A stretch of 64,000 nucleotides of DNA, taken from positions 114,022 through 178,021 of the forward strand of contig CAVPXC010000022.1 in the NCBI GenBank assembly GCA_963709505.1, in the 5' to 3' direction. How positions within the stretch are numbered: position 1 is the stretch's first letter; every line of letters starts with the position of its first letter. Of the stretch, positions 36,135 through 46,010 are shown in pieces. This DNA is from CAVPXC01 sp963709505 (GTDB lineage: Bacteria > Chloroflexota > Anaerolineae > JAAEKA01). The notes beneath the pieces were generated by a model, which made no database searches, was not told where the DNA came from, and worked only from the letters and a program-made list of their open reading frames with translations. Position numbers and translations under genes: made by a program.

Positions 36135-36286
36135 TCGGTCGGTTTTGTATGATCTAGGTCATGTCTGGCAGGCTATTGCTGAGAATTGGACCGAACAATA
36201 TGATAGGTATCATGTCTTTTTGGGCTCGTTGGTGATAGAATTATGCGGGTTTGTTCAAAATGGGTTGATGAGGTGGCAAGAAGTTA
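36135..36286. other. gap before the cloverleaf repeat
   Basis: AT-richer, no gene and no clear hairpin seen. Confidence 0.3.
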
Positions 36287-36514
36287 GCGCCGGTCGAGTA
36301 GGTCCTGGCAGCGCAGTATCGAAACACACAGTGTCAATGAAAGGCATGCATTAGCCGAGACTCGCTGCCAGGACCGTATCGAGACCAAGCGGGGCGTGCA
36401 AATGAAACCCGCTTGGTCTCGATACGGGTCTGGCGGCGGTCGTCGATAGCTGTCAACAGCGGGTGCTCAAGTTAATCATTCGTAGATCGCCGCCAGACCT
36501 TACTCGACCGGCGC
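36287..36514. repeat. 228-bp cloverleaf palindromic element
   Basis: An outer stem, GCGCCGGTCGAGTA (36287-36300) with 36501-36514, encloses three hairpins: GGTCCTGGCAGCG (36301-36313) with 36363-36375; GTATCGAGACCAAGCGGG (36376-36393) with 36408-36425; and GGTCTGGCGGCG (36427-36438) with 36488-36499. It looks like a four-way junction. The first hairpin loop matches the element at 20496-20600. Confidence 0.85.
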
Positions 36515-36595
36515 GAGCCTTTCACCGCTTAGTCAACCCGTTTTGAATACACCCGAATTATATACGCTGAAGAACAACGCCCGCGGTGGGCTTGA

Positions 36596-37770
36596 ATGAG
36601 CAAGAAATCCAGTCCATCGCGGATCCTTCCAGACAAACAACAAGGGCAGATGATGACGACTTCCAACCGTATGGTTTTCTTGGACAACTTACGCGGCTTT
36701 GTCGTGGTGCTGGTGATCGTCCTGCATGGCTCGATGAGCTACATGGCCTATGCGCCAACATGGTGGTACGTGCTGGACAGGCAAAACAGCTTGTTGTTTA
36801 CCATGCTGGTGCTTCTCGTCGACGTGCCGATCATGCCAATCCTATTCTTCATTGCCGGCTACTTTGCGCTGCCATCGCTGCAAAAACGCGGTGCGACGGC
36901 CTTCCTCAAGGAGAAATTCACGCGCGTCGGCCTGCCGTGGATCTTTGGCGCACTCTTTCTGGCGCCTCTGACGGCCTACATGATCTATGTCTCACGCCAG
37001 GTTTCGATGGGGTACTTGCAGTTCTGGGCTACCGATTTCTGGGGTGACTTGTACCAGCAGTCGGTCTACTGGTTTCTGGGCATCCTGTTTGCGATGTTTG
37101 TCGTGCTGGCGCTGATCTACACGCGCAGCTATCGCCTGCAGGACAGCACGCCGCAGCGCACCATGCCTTCCCGCAGGCTCTTTGTCTTCTTCGTTGCGCT
37201 CACCACAGCAGGGTTCTTCTTGATGGGCTTGTTCTTCCCGCCTGACACCTGGTTGCACGTGTATCTGTTCGTCTTCCAACCGCTGCGTGTCCCATACTAC
37301 ATTGCGTACTTCGTCCTGGGCCTCTACGCCCAGCGCCACGGCTGGTTCAAACCCGACGGCTACACGCCCTACGTCTGGACGTGGCTGTGGGCGTGTATCT
37401 TGAGCGGAATCGCTTACGTGGCGATACGCATGGGCGCGCCGAGCTCGCCTCAGGCGCCAATCGTCGTCCAGGCCATTGACCGCGCTGCTTCTTCAGCGTG
37501 TTCTGCATGGCGGCCCTGTTTGCCGGCGTGGCGATCTTCCGCCAGAAAGTCGACGGTGACGGCCGCGTCTGGAAAAGCCTGGCCGCCAACTCGTACGGCA
37601 TGTACTACATCCATCCCCTGATCCTCTACCCACTAGCCTACGTCTTTGTCGCTTTCTCTTTGCCTTTGTTTCTGAAAGCCTTTCTCGTCATTACATTGGC
37701 CATCCTGCTGTCGTGGGCTGTGAGCGCGCTGGTGCTCAAGAAAGCCCCGCTGTTGCGCAAAGTTTTCTAA
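36596..37770 (+). CDS. membrane acyltransferase (acyltransferase 3 family), one frameshift
   Basis: A polytopic membrane protein that starts with the family motif RMVFLDNLRGFVVVLVIVLHG (His in the first helix), with RVGLPWIFGALFLAPL, YWFLGILFAMFVVLA and PYYIAYFVLGLYAQRHGWF. Near 37490 the frame shifts to VFCMAALFAGVAIFRQKVDG, then YGMYYIHPLILYPLAYVFV, the usual last helices. These enzymes transfer acyl groups to carbohydrates or antibiotics. The likely start is ATG 36596 or MMTTSNR at 36650. The target is unknown. Confidence 0.85.
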
Positions 37771-37786
37771 GGAACCCGACAATCAA

Positions 37787-38817
37787 ATGAGCGAAAACCA
37801 ATCCCACCTGTTCTCTCCCTATCGCCTGCGCGATGTCACCGCCCGTAACCGGCTCTGGATCTCGCCGATGTGTATGTACTCGGTATTCGCCGAGGACGGC
37901 GTACCCACCGATTGGCATCTGGTCCACCTGGGCAGCCGGGCCGTGGGCGGCGCCGGTCTGATCCTCGTCGAGGCCACCGGCGTCGAGCCGCGCGGCCGCA
38001 TCAGCGCCCACGACCTTGGCCTGTGGAACGACGCCCAAGTCGTGGCGTTCGAGCCCATCGTTCGCTTCCTCAAGGAGCACGGCAGCGTGCCGGCGGTCCA
38101 GCTGGCGCATGCTGGCCGCAAGGCCGGCGTGCCCGGCGCCATCGCTCCCAGTCCGGTGGCCTTCTCGCCGGACTACGCCCTCCCTCAAGAGATGACCTTG
38201 GCCGACATCGATCAGGTAATCGACGCGTTCCGCAGCGCGGCCCGGCGAGCGCTGACCGCCGGCTTCCAAGCCGTGGAGATCCACTCGGCCCACGGCTACC
38301 TGCTGCACGAATTTCTCTCCCCCATCAGCAACCGGCGCCAGGACGGCTACGGCGGCAGCTTCGAGAACCGGACACGGCTGCTCTTGGAGGTAGTGCGGGC
38401 GATGCGGACCGTCTGGCCAGAGCGGCTGCCTTTGTTCGTGCGCATCAGCGCCACCGACTGGGTGCCGGGCGGCTGGGATATCGACCAGAGCGTGGCGCTG
38501 GCCCGGCTGCTGAAGCAAGAGGGCGTGGATCTGATGGATTGCTCCTCGGGCGGCCTCTCGCTGGACCAGCAGGTGCCGCTGGGGCCGGGCTACCAGGTGC
38601 CCTTGGCCGAGCGCATCCGCCGGGAGGCCGGCATCGCCACCGGCGCCGTAGGCCTAATCACCCAGGCGCAGCAAGCCGACGCCATCGTACGCCAGGGCCA
38701 GGCCGACGTCGTCTTGATCGCCCGCCAGTCGCTGCGCGATCCCTATTGGCCGCTGCGCGCCGCCGCGAGTTGGGCGTGGATCTGCCTGTGCCCTTCCAGT
38801 ATCGCCGTGGGTGGTGA
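37787..38817 (+). CDS. old yellow enzyme (YqjM-type NADH:flavin oxidoreductase), one frameshift
   Basis: FMN enzyme that reduces activated C=C bonds. Family marks are LFSPYRLRDVTARNRLWISPMCMYS (the redox Cys in MCMYS), VQLAHAGRKA, GFQAVEIHSAHGYLLHEFLS, SNRRQDGYGGSFENRTR and VVLIARQSLRDPYWPLRA. The frame shifts near 38765, after which the normal end ELGVDLPVPFQYRRGW reads to a stop at 38815-38817. It starts 16 bp after the acyltransferase stop. Substrate unknown. Confidence 0.9.
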
Positions 38818-38867
38818 TCGGGCCATCCCGAGCCAGAGCTGCGCAAACCTCGGAAAGAGAGACACGT

Positions 38868-39783
38868 ATGGGTTTAGTAGATCCCCTTATCACAGGGCGC
38901 GAAGCGCTGATCAGCACCATCCTCGGCTTCCGCGGCGATGCGGTACTGAACGCTGATGGAGACGTCCGCGTGACGATGACTGGCCCCCAGCTCGGCGCGA
39001 ACTCTGAAACGCGCAGTCAACGCGCTGAAGGCCGAGGGCATCGACGCAACCGGCGAACACGTCGACTACGTCCTACTGGCCGCGAGCAGCACCTATGCCG
39101 CCTACCGAGCCGAGCTGACGCCGCAGCTCTGCAGTCTCGACCTGGCGACCCTCGCCACACGAGGCGAGCAGCTGGCCTTCTGGATTAACCTATACAACGC
39201 GCTGATACTCGACGCCGCCATCGTCTTCGGCGTGCGGCAGAGCGTCACTGAGGGGCGCGCCGGCCTCGTCTCGTTTTTCCGTCGCGCCGCTTACAACGTC
39301 GGCGGCTACCGCTTCAGCGCCAACGACATCGAACACGGCATCCTGCGCGCCAACCGTCCCCATTGGGCCATCCCCGGGCCGCAGTTCGGGCCGTCGGATC
39401 CGCGTTTAGCCTGGCGCATGGATCCTATGGACAGCCGGATTCATTTCGCGCTCAACTGCGCGAGCCGTTCCTGCCCTCCCATCGGCGTCTACGATGCGCC
39501 TCAGATCGATCTACAGCTTGACCTGGCTGCGGCTAACTTCATCGCCAATACCGTGGCAGTGGAACCCGATCAGAGCACTGTGCGCCTGTCAACACTATTC
39601 AAATGGTATGCCGGCGACTTCGGCGGCCGTTCCGGTGTGATAGCCTTGCTGTTGCAGCATCTACGCGAAACCGAAGATCGCAAATGGCTCTCAACTCAGC
39701 AGGCCGGAGTGCGTTTCGTGTACCGGCCATACGACTGGAGATTGAATAGCCCAGAGCAAAACATCAAAGGAGCACAACCATGA
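38868..39783 (+). CDS. DUF547 protein, one frameshift
   Basis: N-terminal VDPLITGREALISTILGFRG shifts frame near 38990 into KRAVNALKAEGIDATG, then LAFWINLYNALILDA, YRFSANDIEHGILRANRP, DSRIHFALNCASRSCPP and LSTLFKWYAGDFGG. The WINLYNAL and ALNCASRSCPP blocks are characteristic of DUF547, whose Cys may be catalytic; the function is unknown. It overlaps the DUF427 gene by 4 bp (ATGA), so the two are cotranscribed. Confidence 0.85.
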
Positions 39784-40061
39784 AAGCAATTTGGAACGGC
39801 GCCATTCTGGCCGAGAGCGATCAAACCATTGTCGTGGAAGGCAACCACTACTTCCCGCCGACGGCCATTCGGCGCGAGTACTTCAAGGACAGTAGCGCCC
39901 ATACCACCTGCCCGTGGAAAGGCGTGGCCAGCTACTACGACGTCGTGGCAGACGGCCAGGTCAATGCCGGCGCCGCCTGGTACTATCCCGATCCGAAGGA
40001 TGCGGCCAGGGAGATCAAAGGATATATCGCGTTCTGGCGGGGCGTGAAGGTGGAGAAATGA
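39780..40061 (+). CDS. DUF427 protein
   Basis: The 93-residue protein carries the DUF427 blocks VVEGNHYFPPTAIRREYF, SSAHTTCPWKGVASYYDVVA, AAWYYPDPKDAAREIKGYIA and FWRGVKVE. The family is a small beta-rich fold of unknown function, common in bacteria and fungi. ATG 39780 overlaps the DUF547 stop. Complete. Confidence 0.93.
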   Translation: MKAIWNGAILAESDQTIVVEGNHYFPPTAIRREYFKDSSAHTTCPWKGVASYYDVVADGQVNAGAAWYYPDPKDAAREIKGYIAFWRGVKVEK

Positions 40062-40080
40062 TCAGTACTTGGTGAATCCC

Positions 40081-42120
40081 ATGAACCTTGCCCTTGGAAT
40101 CGATACCGGCGGCACGTACACCGATGCAGTGCTCGTGGAGCACGCCACCGGACAGGTCGTAGCCAGCGCCAAAGCATTGACCACCCGGCACGACCTGTCG
40201 ATCGGCGTTGGAAGCGCGATCCAGGCCGTGTTTGCGGCCGCTGCGAGCCTGGACCAGTCCCTGTCGCCCGAGCGGGTGGTCCTGGTTTCGCTGTCGACGA
40301 CCCTCGCCACCAACGCGCTGACCGAAGGCTACCGCGGTCGGGTTTGCCTGCTGCTTATCGGCTACGACCGGGCGCTACTCGAACAGTTTGGCTTTCAGCG
40401 CGAGCTGGCCACCGACGATGTGGTCTACGTGCGCGGGGGGCACGACCATGCCGGCAACGAGGGTGCGCCGCTTGACGAAGACGCGGTGCGCGCGGCCATC
40501 CTGGCGCGGCGCGATACGGTCGAGGCCTTTGCCGTATCCGGCTACTTCTCAGTACTGAACACATCTCACGAGAACCGCGTTCAGGCCCTAGTGGAGGAGC
40601 TGACCGGCCTGCCGGTCACCTGCGGACATGAGCTGAGCAGCCGTCTCAACTCGGTGCAGCGTGCCACCACTACGGCATTAAACGCCCACCTGATCCTGCC
40701 GTTACGCGAGCTGATCGCAGCGGTCCGCCAAATTCTGATGCAGTGGAACATCAGCGCGCCGCTCATGATCGTCAAAGGCGACGGATCGCTCATGCGCGCC
40801 GAGTGGGCTGAACACCGGCCTATCGAGACGATCCTCTCCGGCCCAGCGGCCAGCGTCGTGGGTGCCTGGCATCTCGCCCAGACCAGCGGCGAGGTAGCCG
40901 GCCAAGCAGCTATTTGGGTGGTCGACGTCGGCGGCACGACGACTGATATTGCATCGCTGCGCGCTGGTTTACCCGCGATCAGCCCCGAAGGCGCGCGCGT
41001 GGGCGGTTGGCGAACCCTGGTCGAAGCCATCGACGTCCACACGGCCGGCCTTGGCGGTGACAGCCACGTGCGCTTCGAACCCGAGGGGCGCTTGCAGATC
41101 GGACCGCGCCGAGCCGTGCCGCTGAGTTTGCTGGCTATCGAGCATCCACAGGCACTGATTGAGCTACGACGTCAGGCCGCTCGCGCGACGCGCGAGCGCC
41201 TGCGCGATCCGGCCGAGTTTATCGTGTTGGCGCGTCGAACGGGTCAACTGGCGCTGCACGAGGAGGAGCTTATCCAGCGGCTGGAGAACGGCCCGCACGC
41301 TTCAGCGCAGATCTTTCACTGGCACCAGGCTGGGAGGCCGGTCCACTGGCGTCTGCGCGGCCTCGAAACCCATGGCCTGGTTCGTCGGGCGGCCTTTACA
41401 CCGACCGACGCGTTGCACGTGCTCGGTCGCTACACGCCCTGGAACGTCGAAGCGGCCCGGCTCGGCGCCTCGATCTTGGCGCAGCGTGCCGGCCTATCGG
41501 TCGAGACGTTTTGCCTCCGTGTGGTTCACGAGCTATCGCAACGCGTGGCGGAGGAGCTGGTCGGCAAGACGTTGGAGGACGCCGGCGCGCTCCCCGACTG
41601 GAACCGCGAGCCCGTCGGGCGTTTCTTACTTGAACAGGCGCTGAACAGCGGCGACGACCCACATCTGGCCGTTTCCCTGCGGCTGCGCGCACCCTTGGTG
41701 GCTATTGGCGCGCCCGTAGCGGCCTACCTGCCGGAGGTGGCCGAGCTGCTGCACACAAAGCTGGTCATTCCGGCCCACGCCGACGTAGCAAACGCCATAG
41801 GCGCCGTGGCAGGAAGCGTTGCGCAGCGCCAGAGCATAGTGATTAACCCCCAGGGTGTGGACGGCGCCGTGCGGCTGCACTTGCCCGACGCCATCGTCGA
41901 CTTCGAACATCTCGAACAGGCCGTGCAGCACGCCCGGCAGATAATGACCCCCTGGATCGAGGCCCGCGCCCGCTTGGCGGGCGCGGATCACGTCGAAGTA
42001 CGGATGGAACGCCACGACCTTATCGCTCCAACCGGCGGGCCGGTGGAAGGTGAAATCTATCTGGGCACGGAGCTGGCGTTCGTGGCAGTCGGGCGGCCGG
42101 GACTGGGGAGGTGGGAGTAG
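40081..42120 (+). CDS. hydantoinase/oxoprolinase family protein (HyuA-like)
   Basis: An ASKHA-fold ATPase. Its N-terminus is LALGIDTGGTYTDAVLVEH (phosphate 1), with VSLSTTLATNALTEGYRGRV, LILPLRELIAAVRQIL, ETILSGPAASVVGAWHLA and WVVDVGGTTTDIASLRAG (phosphate 2). Family members open hydantoins or 5-oxoproline, or carboxylate ketones, using ATP. The usual HyuB partner is not next to it, so the substrate cannot be inferred. Length 679 aa. ATG 40081 is preferred over GTG 40069. Intact. Confidence 0.88.
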   Translation: MNLALGIDTGGTYTDAVLVEHATGQVVASAKALTTRHDLSIGVGSAIQAVFAAAASLDQSLSPERVVLVSLSTTLATNALTEGYRGRVCLLLIGYDRALLEQFGFQRELATDDVVYVRGGHDHAGNEGAPLDEDAVRAAILARRDTVEAFAVSGYFSVLNTSHENRVQALVEELTGLPVTCGHELSSRLNSVQRATTTALNAHLILPLRELIAAVRQILMQWNISAPLMIVKGDGSLMRAEWAEHRPIETILSGPAASVVGAWHLAQTSGEVAGQAAIWVVDVGGTTTDIASLRAGLPAISPEGARVGGWRTLVEAIDVHTAGLGGDSHVRFEPEGRLQIGPRRAVPLSLLAIEHPQALIELRRQAARATRERLRDPAEFIVLARRTGQLALHEEELIQRLENGPHASAQIFHWHQAGRPVHWRLRGLETHGLVRRAAFTPTDALHVLGRYTPWNVEAARLGASILAQRAGLSVETFCLRVVHELSQRVAEELVGKTLEDAGALPDWNREPVGRFLLEQALNSGDDPHLAVSLRLRAPLVAIGAPVAAYLPEVAELLHTKLVIPAHADVANAIGAVAGSVAQRQSIVINPQGVDGAVRLHLPDAIVDFEHLEQAVQHARQIMTPWIEARARLAGADHVEVRMERHDLIAPTGGPVEGEIYLGTELAFVAVGRPGLGRWE

Positions 42121-42130
42121 CGGGCGACCA

Positions 42131-42210
42131 GTGTAGGAGTGTCAGGTGTCGGAGTGTCAGGTGTCAAGTCGCAGAAAACTTGACACCTGACACTCCGACA
42201 CCTGACACTC
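42131..42210. repeat. heptad inverted repeat hairpin (GTGTCAG/GTGTCGG units)
   Basis: Left arm 42131-42169 (GTGTCAGGTGTCGGAGTGTCAG pattern) and right arm 42177-42210 (ACTTGACACCTGACACTCCG pattern), loop GCAGA. It follows the HyuA-like gene by about 10 bp. Confidence 0.85.
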
Positions 42211-42234
42211 TTACTGCACAAACACCGCACGATC

Positions 42235-42262
42235 TTGACAGCTCCGTATTCTGGCATATGAT
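42235..42262 (+). promoter_or_regulatory. promoter of the radical SAM maturase gene
   Basis: TTGACA (42235-42240), 16 bp, TATGAT (42257-42262), about 88 bp before the start codon. Confidence 0.55.
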
Positions 42263-42349
42263 ATTAAAACATTTTCGCCTTGCAAAGGTTTTCCCTCCGT
42301 CCTTTGCGCCTCAGCGCCTCTGCGTGAGCTTTCCGGTGAAACACCTATC

Positions 42350-43663
42350 ATGGAAACATTCGAAACGATCCCTTTGACCCCTGCCCCATCGATCAGTTCC
42401 AAGAAAGCAGAGTGGGCTTATGTCGACGAGCAGGGCCGGCTGGTGTTGCCACCGGAGGCTGCTGCCAAGCTTGGCCTCGTGCCGGGTGCGCAATTGCGCG
42501 TCGAGGAGGCCAACAACAGCTTGCGCCTGCACCGGCCTCTCAACCACCTGGCCAAGATCTACATCGAACCCACCGATGCCTGCAACATCGAATGCGTCAC
42601 CTGCTTCCGCAATGCCTGGGACGAGCCAATGGGGCGCATGTCCGATGCGACTTTCGAGGCGATCCTGGCGGGCTTGCGAGAGCTTGAAACCCTGCCCACG
42701 GTCTACTTCGGCGGCATCGGCGAGCCGCTCGTCCACGGCCGCACGGTTGAGTGGATCGCCCAAGTCAAACAGCTTGGTGCGCGAGTGGAGATGATCACCA
42801 ACGGCACGTTGCTCACCGAAAAGCGCACCCGGCAGTTGATCGAGGCCGGGCTGGACCTCCTATGGGTGTCGATCGACGGCGCCTCACCCGAAAGCTACGC
42901 CGACGTGCGGCTCGGCGCCGAGTTGCCCACCGTCATCGCCAACCTGGAGCGTTTCCGCCGCCTGCGCGTGATGATCAACGGCAACCTCAGCTGGCATTTC
43001 CCAAAGCCGGAGCTCGGCATCGCCTTTGTGGCGATGAAGCGCAACATCAACGACCTGCCCCAGGTGCTCAACCTTGCCCGCCGGCTGGGCGCGATGCACT
43101 TTTCGGTCAGCAACTTGCTGCCGGTCACCGAGAATCTCCAAGAAGAAAGACTTTACACCAAGGCCTTGCGCTCCCTGGCCTATATGCCTGCAAATCGGGT
43201 CCCCCGGTTGAGCCTGCCCAAGATGGACTTCAACGAATTGACGCGCGACGCGCTCTTCGAGGCGTTCAACAGCGGGTTCAGTGTGAGCTATGCCGGCAAC
43301 AGTTGGGGCGGGGCCAACGACGTGTGCAACTACGTCGAGAATGGCTCGATGACCCTGGGATGGAACGGCGACGTCAGCCCCTGCTGGCCCTTGATGCATA
43401 GCCACACGAGTTACCTGCACGGTAAGGTCAGACGATCGCAGCGCCACATCATCGGCAACGTGCGCGAACGCGGCCTGCGTGATCTTTGGCTGGACCCCGA
43501 GTACGTGGGCTACCGCGAGCGGGTGCAAAGTTTCGCCTTCCCGCCCTGTACCTTCTGCGGCGGCTGTGACATGTCGGAGTCGAACGTGGACGACTGCTTC
43601 GGCAATGAATTTCCAGCTTGCGGCGGGTGTTTGTGGGCGCAGGGTGTGGTACAGTGTCCGTAG
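42350..43663 (+). CDS. radical SAM/SPASM maturase of tungsten-cofactor oxidoreductase
   Basis: An AbrB-like N-terminal strand set (residues 20-60, YVDEQGRLVLPPEAAAKLGL) precedes a radical SAM core. The 4Fe-4S motif is CNIECVTC (CxxxCxxC) after YIEPTD; GGIGEPLVHG and MITNGTLLTEKRTRQL follow. The C-terminal SPASM region has many Cys (VCNYVENG, VSPCWPL, CTFCGGCDMSESNVDDC, CGGC). This architecture is that of the W-rSAM maturase family that sits beside aldehyde:ferredoxin oxidoreductases. A MoaD-like gene follows and the AOR is 2.4 kb away, on the other strand. Confidence 0.88.
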   Translation: METFETIPLTPAPSISSKKAEWAYVDEQGRLVLPPEAAAKLGLVPGAQLRVEEANNSLRLHRPLNHLAKIYIEPTDACNIECVTCFRNAWDEPMGRMSDATFEAILAGLRELETLPTVYFGGIGEPLVHGRTVEWIAQVKQLGARVEMITNGTLLTEKRTRQLIEAGLDLLWVSIDGASPESYADVRLGAELPTVIANLERFRRLRVMINGNLSWHFPKPELGIAFVAMKRNINDLPQVLNLARRLGAMHFSVSNLLPVTENLQEERLYTKALRSLAYMPANRVPRLSLPKMDFNELTRDALFEAFNSGFSVSYAGNSWGGANDVCNYVENGSMTLGWNGDVSPCWPLMHSHTSYLHGKVRRSQRHIIGNVRERGLRDLWLDPEYVGYRERVQSFAFPPCTFCGGCDMSESNVDDCFGNEFPACGGCLWAQGVVQCP

Positions 43664-43808
43664 GTTGGTAGGTTGGTAGGTTGGTAGATTGGTGGATTGG
43701 TAGGTTGGTAGATTGGTAGATTGGTGAGCTAAACTGTCAATCAATCCACCAATCTACCACCTTACCAATCTACCAATCCACCAATCTACCAACCTACCAA
43801 CCTACTAG
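43661..43808. repeat. octad inverted repeat hairpin (GTTGGTAG/ATTGGTAG units)
   Basis: Left arm 43661-43728, eight 8-bp units GTTGGTAG or ATTGGTGG; right arm 43742-43808, inverted units TCTACCAA and TCCACCAA. Loop about 13 bp. The left arm begins just before the radical SAM stop codon. The arms could form a stem of about 65 bp. Confidence 0.9.
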
Positions 43809-43828
43809 TTTACCGCTCAAGAGGTGTT

Positions 43829-44110
43829 ATGGTACAAGTGAAAGTGTATGCGACGTTACGTCCGATCGCGGGCGAGGCCGTATTGCCGGTTGTGACCGGA
43901 CCGGGACAAACGATCCGTGAGTTGGTGAAAGAGATAGTCACTCGATGGCCCGATCTGCGGCCGGAGATGGTAGACTCGGAGGGCAACTTGCTGCGGCAAC
44001 GCGTCCACATCTTCCTCAACGGGCGCAACATCCTCTTCTCTGACGGGATCGAGACCGTTATCCCGGAGAAGGCCAACATCAGCATCTTCCCGCCCGTGGG
44101 AGGCGGCTGA
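43829..44110 (+). CDS. MoaD/ThiS-family sulfur carrier
   Basis: A small ubiquitin-fold protein: VQVKVYATLRPIAGEAVLPV, IRELVKEIVTRWPDL, VHIFLNGRNILFSDGIETVI and the C-terminal FPPVGGG. The terminal Gly-Gly is needed for thiocarboxylate formation, as in MoaD (molybdopterin) or ThiS. In this place it most likely supplies sulfur for tungstopterin. It lies between the radical SAM maturase and PlsY. Intact, 93 aa. Confidence 0.9.
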   Translation: MVQVKVYATLRPIAGEAVLPVVTGPGQTIRELVKEIVTRWPDLRPEMVDSEGNLLRQRVHIFLNGRNILFSDGIETVIPEKANISIFPPVGGG

Positions 44111-44311
44111 GCCAGCTGGCGCGCCTCAATAGCACCTTGCGCAGGCAGACTGGGAGTCACGCTCGATTGGTCGAACTGCCGGCCCGAGGCAGCTCGTATC
44201 CTCAGGTTGACCTTGGGGTTTTATCCATATCAGAGTGGTTTCAAACACAAACAACTGATCACGTTGGAGGCGGCGGCAACGTTCGTCGCGTTCGTGGCTG
44301 TGGAGTTCGAC

Positions 44312-44929
44312 ATGCCTGCCTATACGTACATTATCGCGATTCTTCTGGGCTACCTTGTTGGCAGCCTTCCCTTCGGCTTCTGGATCGGCCGCATGCGCGG
44401 GATCGACGTCCGCACCTACTTCAGCGGTCGCACGGGAGCTACCAACGTCTATCGCGCGCTCGGCGCCCGCCTGGCCCTCCTAACCGGCGTTCTGGATTTC
44501 CTCAAAGGGGCGGTCGTCGTACTGGCGGCGCGCGCGCTGTTCCACAACGAGGCCGCAGCCGCGCTGGCCGGGGCCGCTGCGATCGCGGGCCACAACTGGT
44601 CGGTGTTTCTGAATTTCAAGGGCGGCGCAGGCGGCAGCACCGGCGCAGGCGCCTTGCTGGCGCTCAATCCGCTCGCCGGCGCAATCGTTGTTCCGATCTT
44701 CCTGCTGCTTCTGTTCGTCGGGCGTTACGCCTCGTTGGCCACGCTGAGCATCGGGGTTGGATCGGCCGCGGTGCTGACGATCATGGTCTTGGTCAACCCG
44801 ACCAAAACACCGGCTGCTCAATTGCTGTTTGGCTACGCCGCGCTGATCCTGATCGCGATCTCGCTGCGCCCTAACATCGAACGCCTGCGAAAAGGCACTG
44901 AACGGCGCATCGATTTCAAGCAGTCCTAG
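44312..44929 (+). CDS. plsY: glycerol-3-phosphate acyltransferase PlsY
   Basis: The enzyme transfers acyl from acyl phosphate to glycerol-3-phosphate in the first step of phospholipid synthesis. Family motifs are ILLGYLVGSLPFGFWIGR, GATNVYRALGARLALL, LDFLKGAVVVLAAR, AGHNWSVFLNFKGGAGGST, with 5-6 membrane helices. ATG 44312 (AYTYIIAILLGY follows) is the family start; the frame is open 105 bp further up. Length 205 aa is normal. Confidence 0.92.
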   Translation: MPAYTYIIAILLGYLVGSLPFGFWIGRMRGIDVRTYFSGRTGATNVYRALGARLALLTGVLDFLKGAVVVLAARALFHNEAAAALAGAAAIAGHNWSVFLNFKGGAGGSTGAGALLALNPLAGAIVVPIFLLLLFVGRYASLATLSIGVGSAAVLTIMVLVNPTKTPAAQLLFGYAALILIAISLRPNIERLRKGTERRIDFKQS

Positions 44930-44957
44930 GGAATACGTCCATGTCTGGTGGGAGACA

Positions 44958-46010
44958 ATGAAGGTCCTAATCATCGGCGGCGGTGCTATCGGCTGCCTCT
45001 TGTCGGCCAGAGTGGCCGCCGCCGGGCACGCCGTCACCCTGGTGGCCCGGCCAGTGACCGTAGACGCGATCCGCGCGAACGGTTTGCGCCTGGTCGAGGC
45101 CGACGGTCACTTGGTCTCGCCGCAGGTGGATGTCGCCGCAACGTTGGCCGATTCCCTCGCCGATAACCCTCCACTCGACCTGGTCGTTATTTCCGTCAAA
45201 GCGTACGACACGGCATTGCTGGCCGCTGACTTGCACAATGCTCTGCCGGCGCCACCACCCGTCCTAAGCGTGCAAAACGGGGTTGGAAACGAGGAGACTC
45301 TGGCCGGAGCCCTGGACGCGCCGATCCTCGCCGGAACGCTTACCACGCCGGTCGAGGTGCTTGCGCCTGGGCACGTGCGCGTAGCCCGGCCCTCGTACAA
45401 ATTCGCGGTCGCTCCGGGACCAGACCCAGTCGATGCGGGGCGTGTTGCCGGTCTATTTCAAGATGCAGGGTTTGCCACCGAGGTGTTCGAAGACTATCGT
45501 TCACTCAAGTGGTGCAAGCTGTTGATGAACATCCTGGCCAACGCGCAGTCGGCTATTCTCGGCTACACCCCATCTCAGATCTTCTCTGATAAGGCTTTGG
45601 GCAACCTCGAGGTCGAGGCCTGGCGAGAGGCTTTGGCGATCATGGCTGCTCAAGACATCTCACCCATCCCCTTGGCCGGATATCCTCTCCCCCTGATCGC
45701 TCCCTTGGTTCGACATTTACCGGTGGATTGGGTGCGCCCCGTGCTTGGACGGGCCATTGCCGGCGGGCGGGGCAGCAAGATGCCATCCCTCTACTATGAT
45801 CTGTATCCGAGCCGCCGCGGCCGCTCGGAGATCACCTGGCTAAACGGAGCCGTGGCTGCCAAGGCACGCGAGCTGGGCCTACAAGCGCCTGTCAACACCA
45901 CCTTTGCGGAGATACTGCTCGACTTGGTGGAAGGCCGATCCCAGGTTGAAGACTGGGGGAGAAAACCGGAGCGCCTGCTGGCGGCAGTGGCCAGCAGGCG
46001 CTCCGGTTGA
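44958..46010 (+). CDS. panE: 2-dehydropantoate 2-reductase
   Basis: The NADPH enzyme for pantoate in coenzyme A synthesis. It has the Rossmann motif VLIIGGGAIGCLLSARVA, VISVKAYDTALLAADL, VLSVQNGVGNEETLAG and the C-terminal helix region WCKLLMNILANAQSAILGY with catalytic Lys, plus KMPSLYYDLYPSRRGRSEI. ApbA/PanE homologues include other ketoacid reductases, so the substrate is not certain. The last codons (RLLAAVASRRSG) lie in a 16-bp perfect hairpin. Confidence 0.88.
   Translation: MKVLIIGGGAIGCLLSARVAAAGHAVTLVARPVTVDAIRANGLRLVEADGHLVSPQVDVAATLADSLADNPPLDLVVISVKAYDTALLAADLHNALPAPPPVLSVQNGVGNEETLAGALDAPILAGTLTTPVEVLAPGHVRVARPSYKFAVAPGPDPVDAGRVAGLFQDAGFATEVFEDYRSLKWCKLLMNILANAQSAILGYTPSQIFSDKALGNLEVEAWREALAIMAAQDISPIPLAGYPLPLIAPLVRHLPVDWVRPVLGRAIAGGRGSKMPSLYYDLYPSRRGRSEITWLNGAVAAKARELGLQAPVNTTFAEILLDLVEGRSQVEDWGRKPERLLAAVASRRSG
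45966..46006 (+). terminator. hairpin overlapping the 3' end of panE
   Basis: CCGGAGCGCCTGCTGG (45966-45981) pairs perfectly with 45991-46006 around a 9-nt loop. It overlaps the last codons and may be a repeat that became coding. A heptad hairpin follows immediately. Confidence 0.6.

Noticed and set aside
42884..43744. 286-codon minus-strand frame
   Set aside because: Antisense of the radical SAM maturase; its first residues are translated repeat units.
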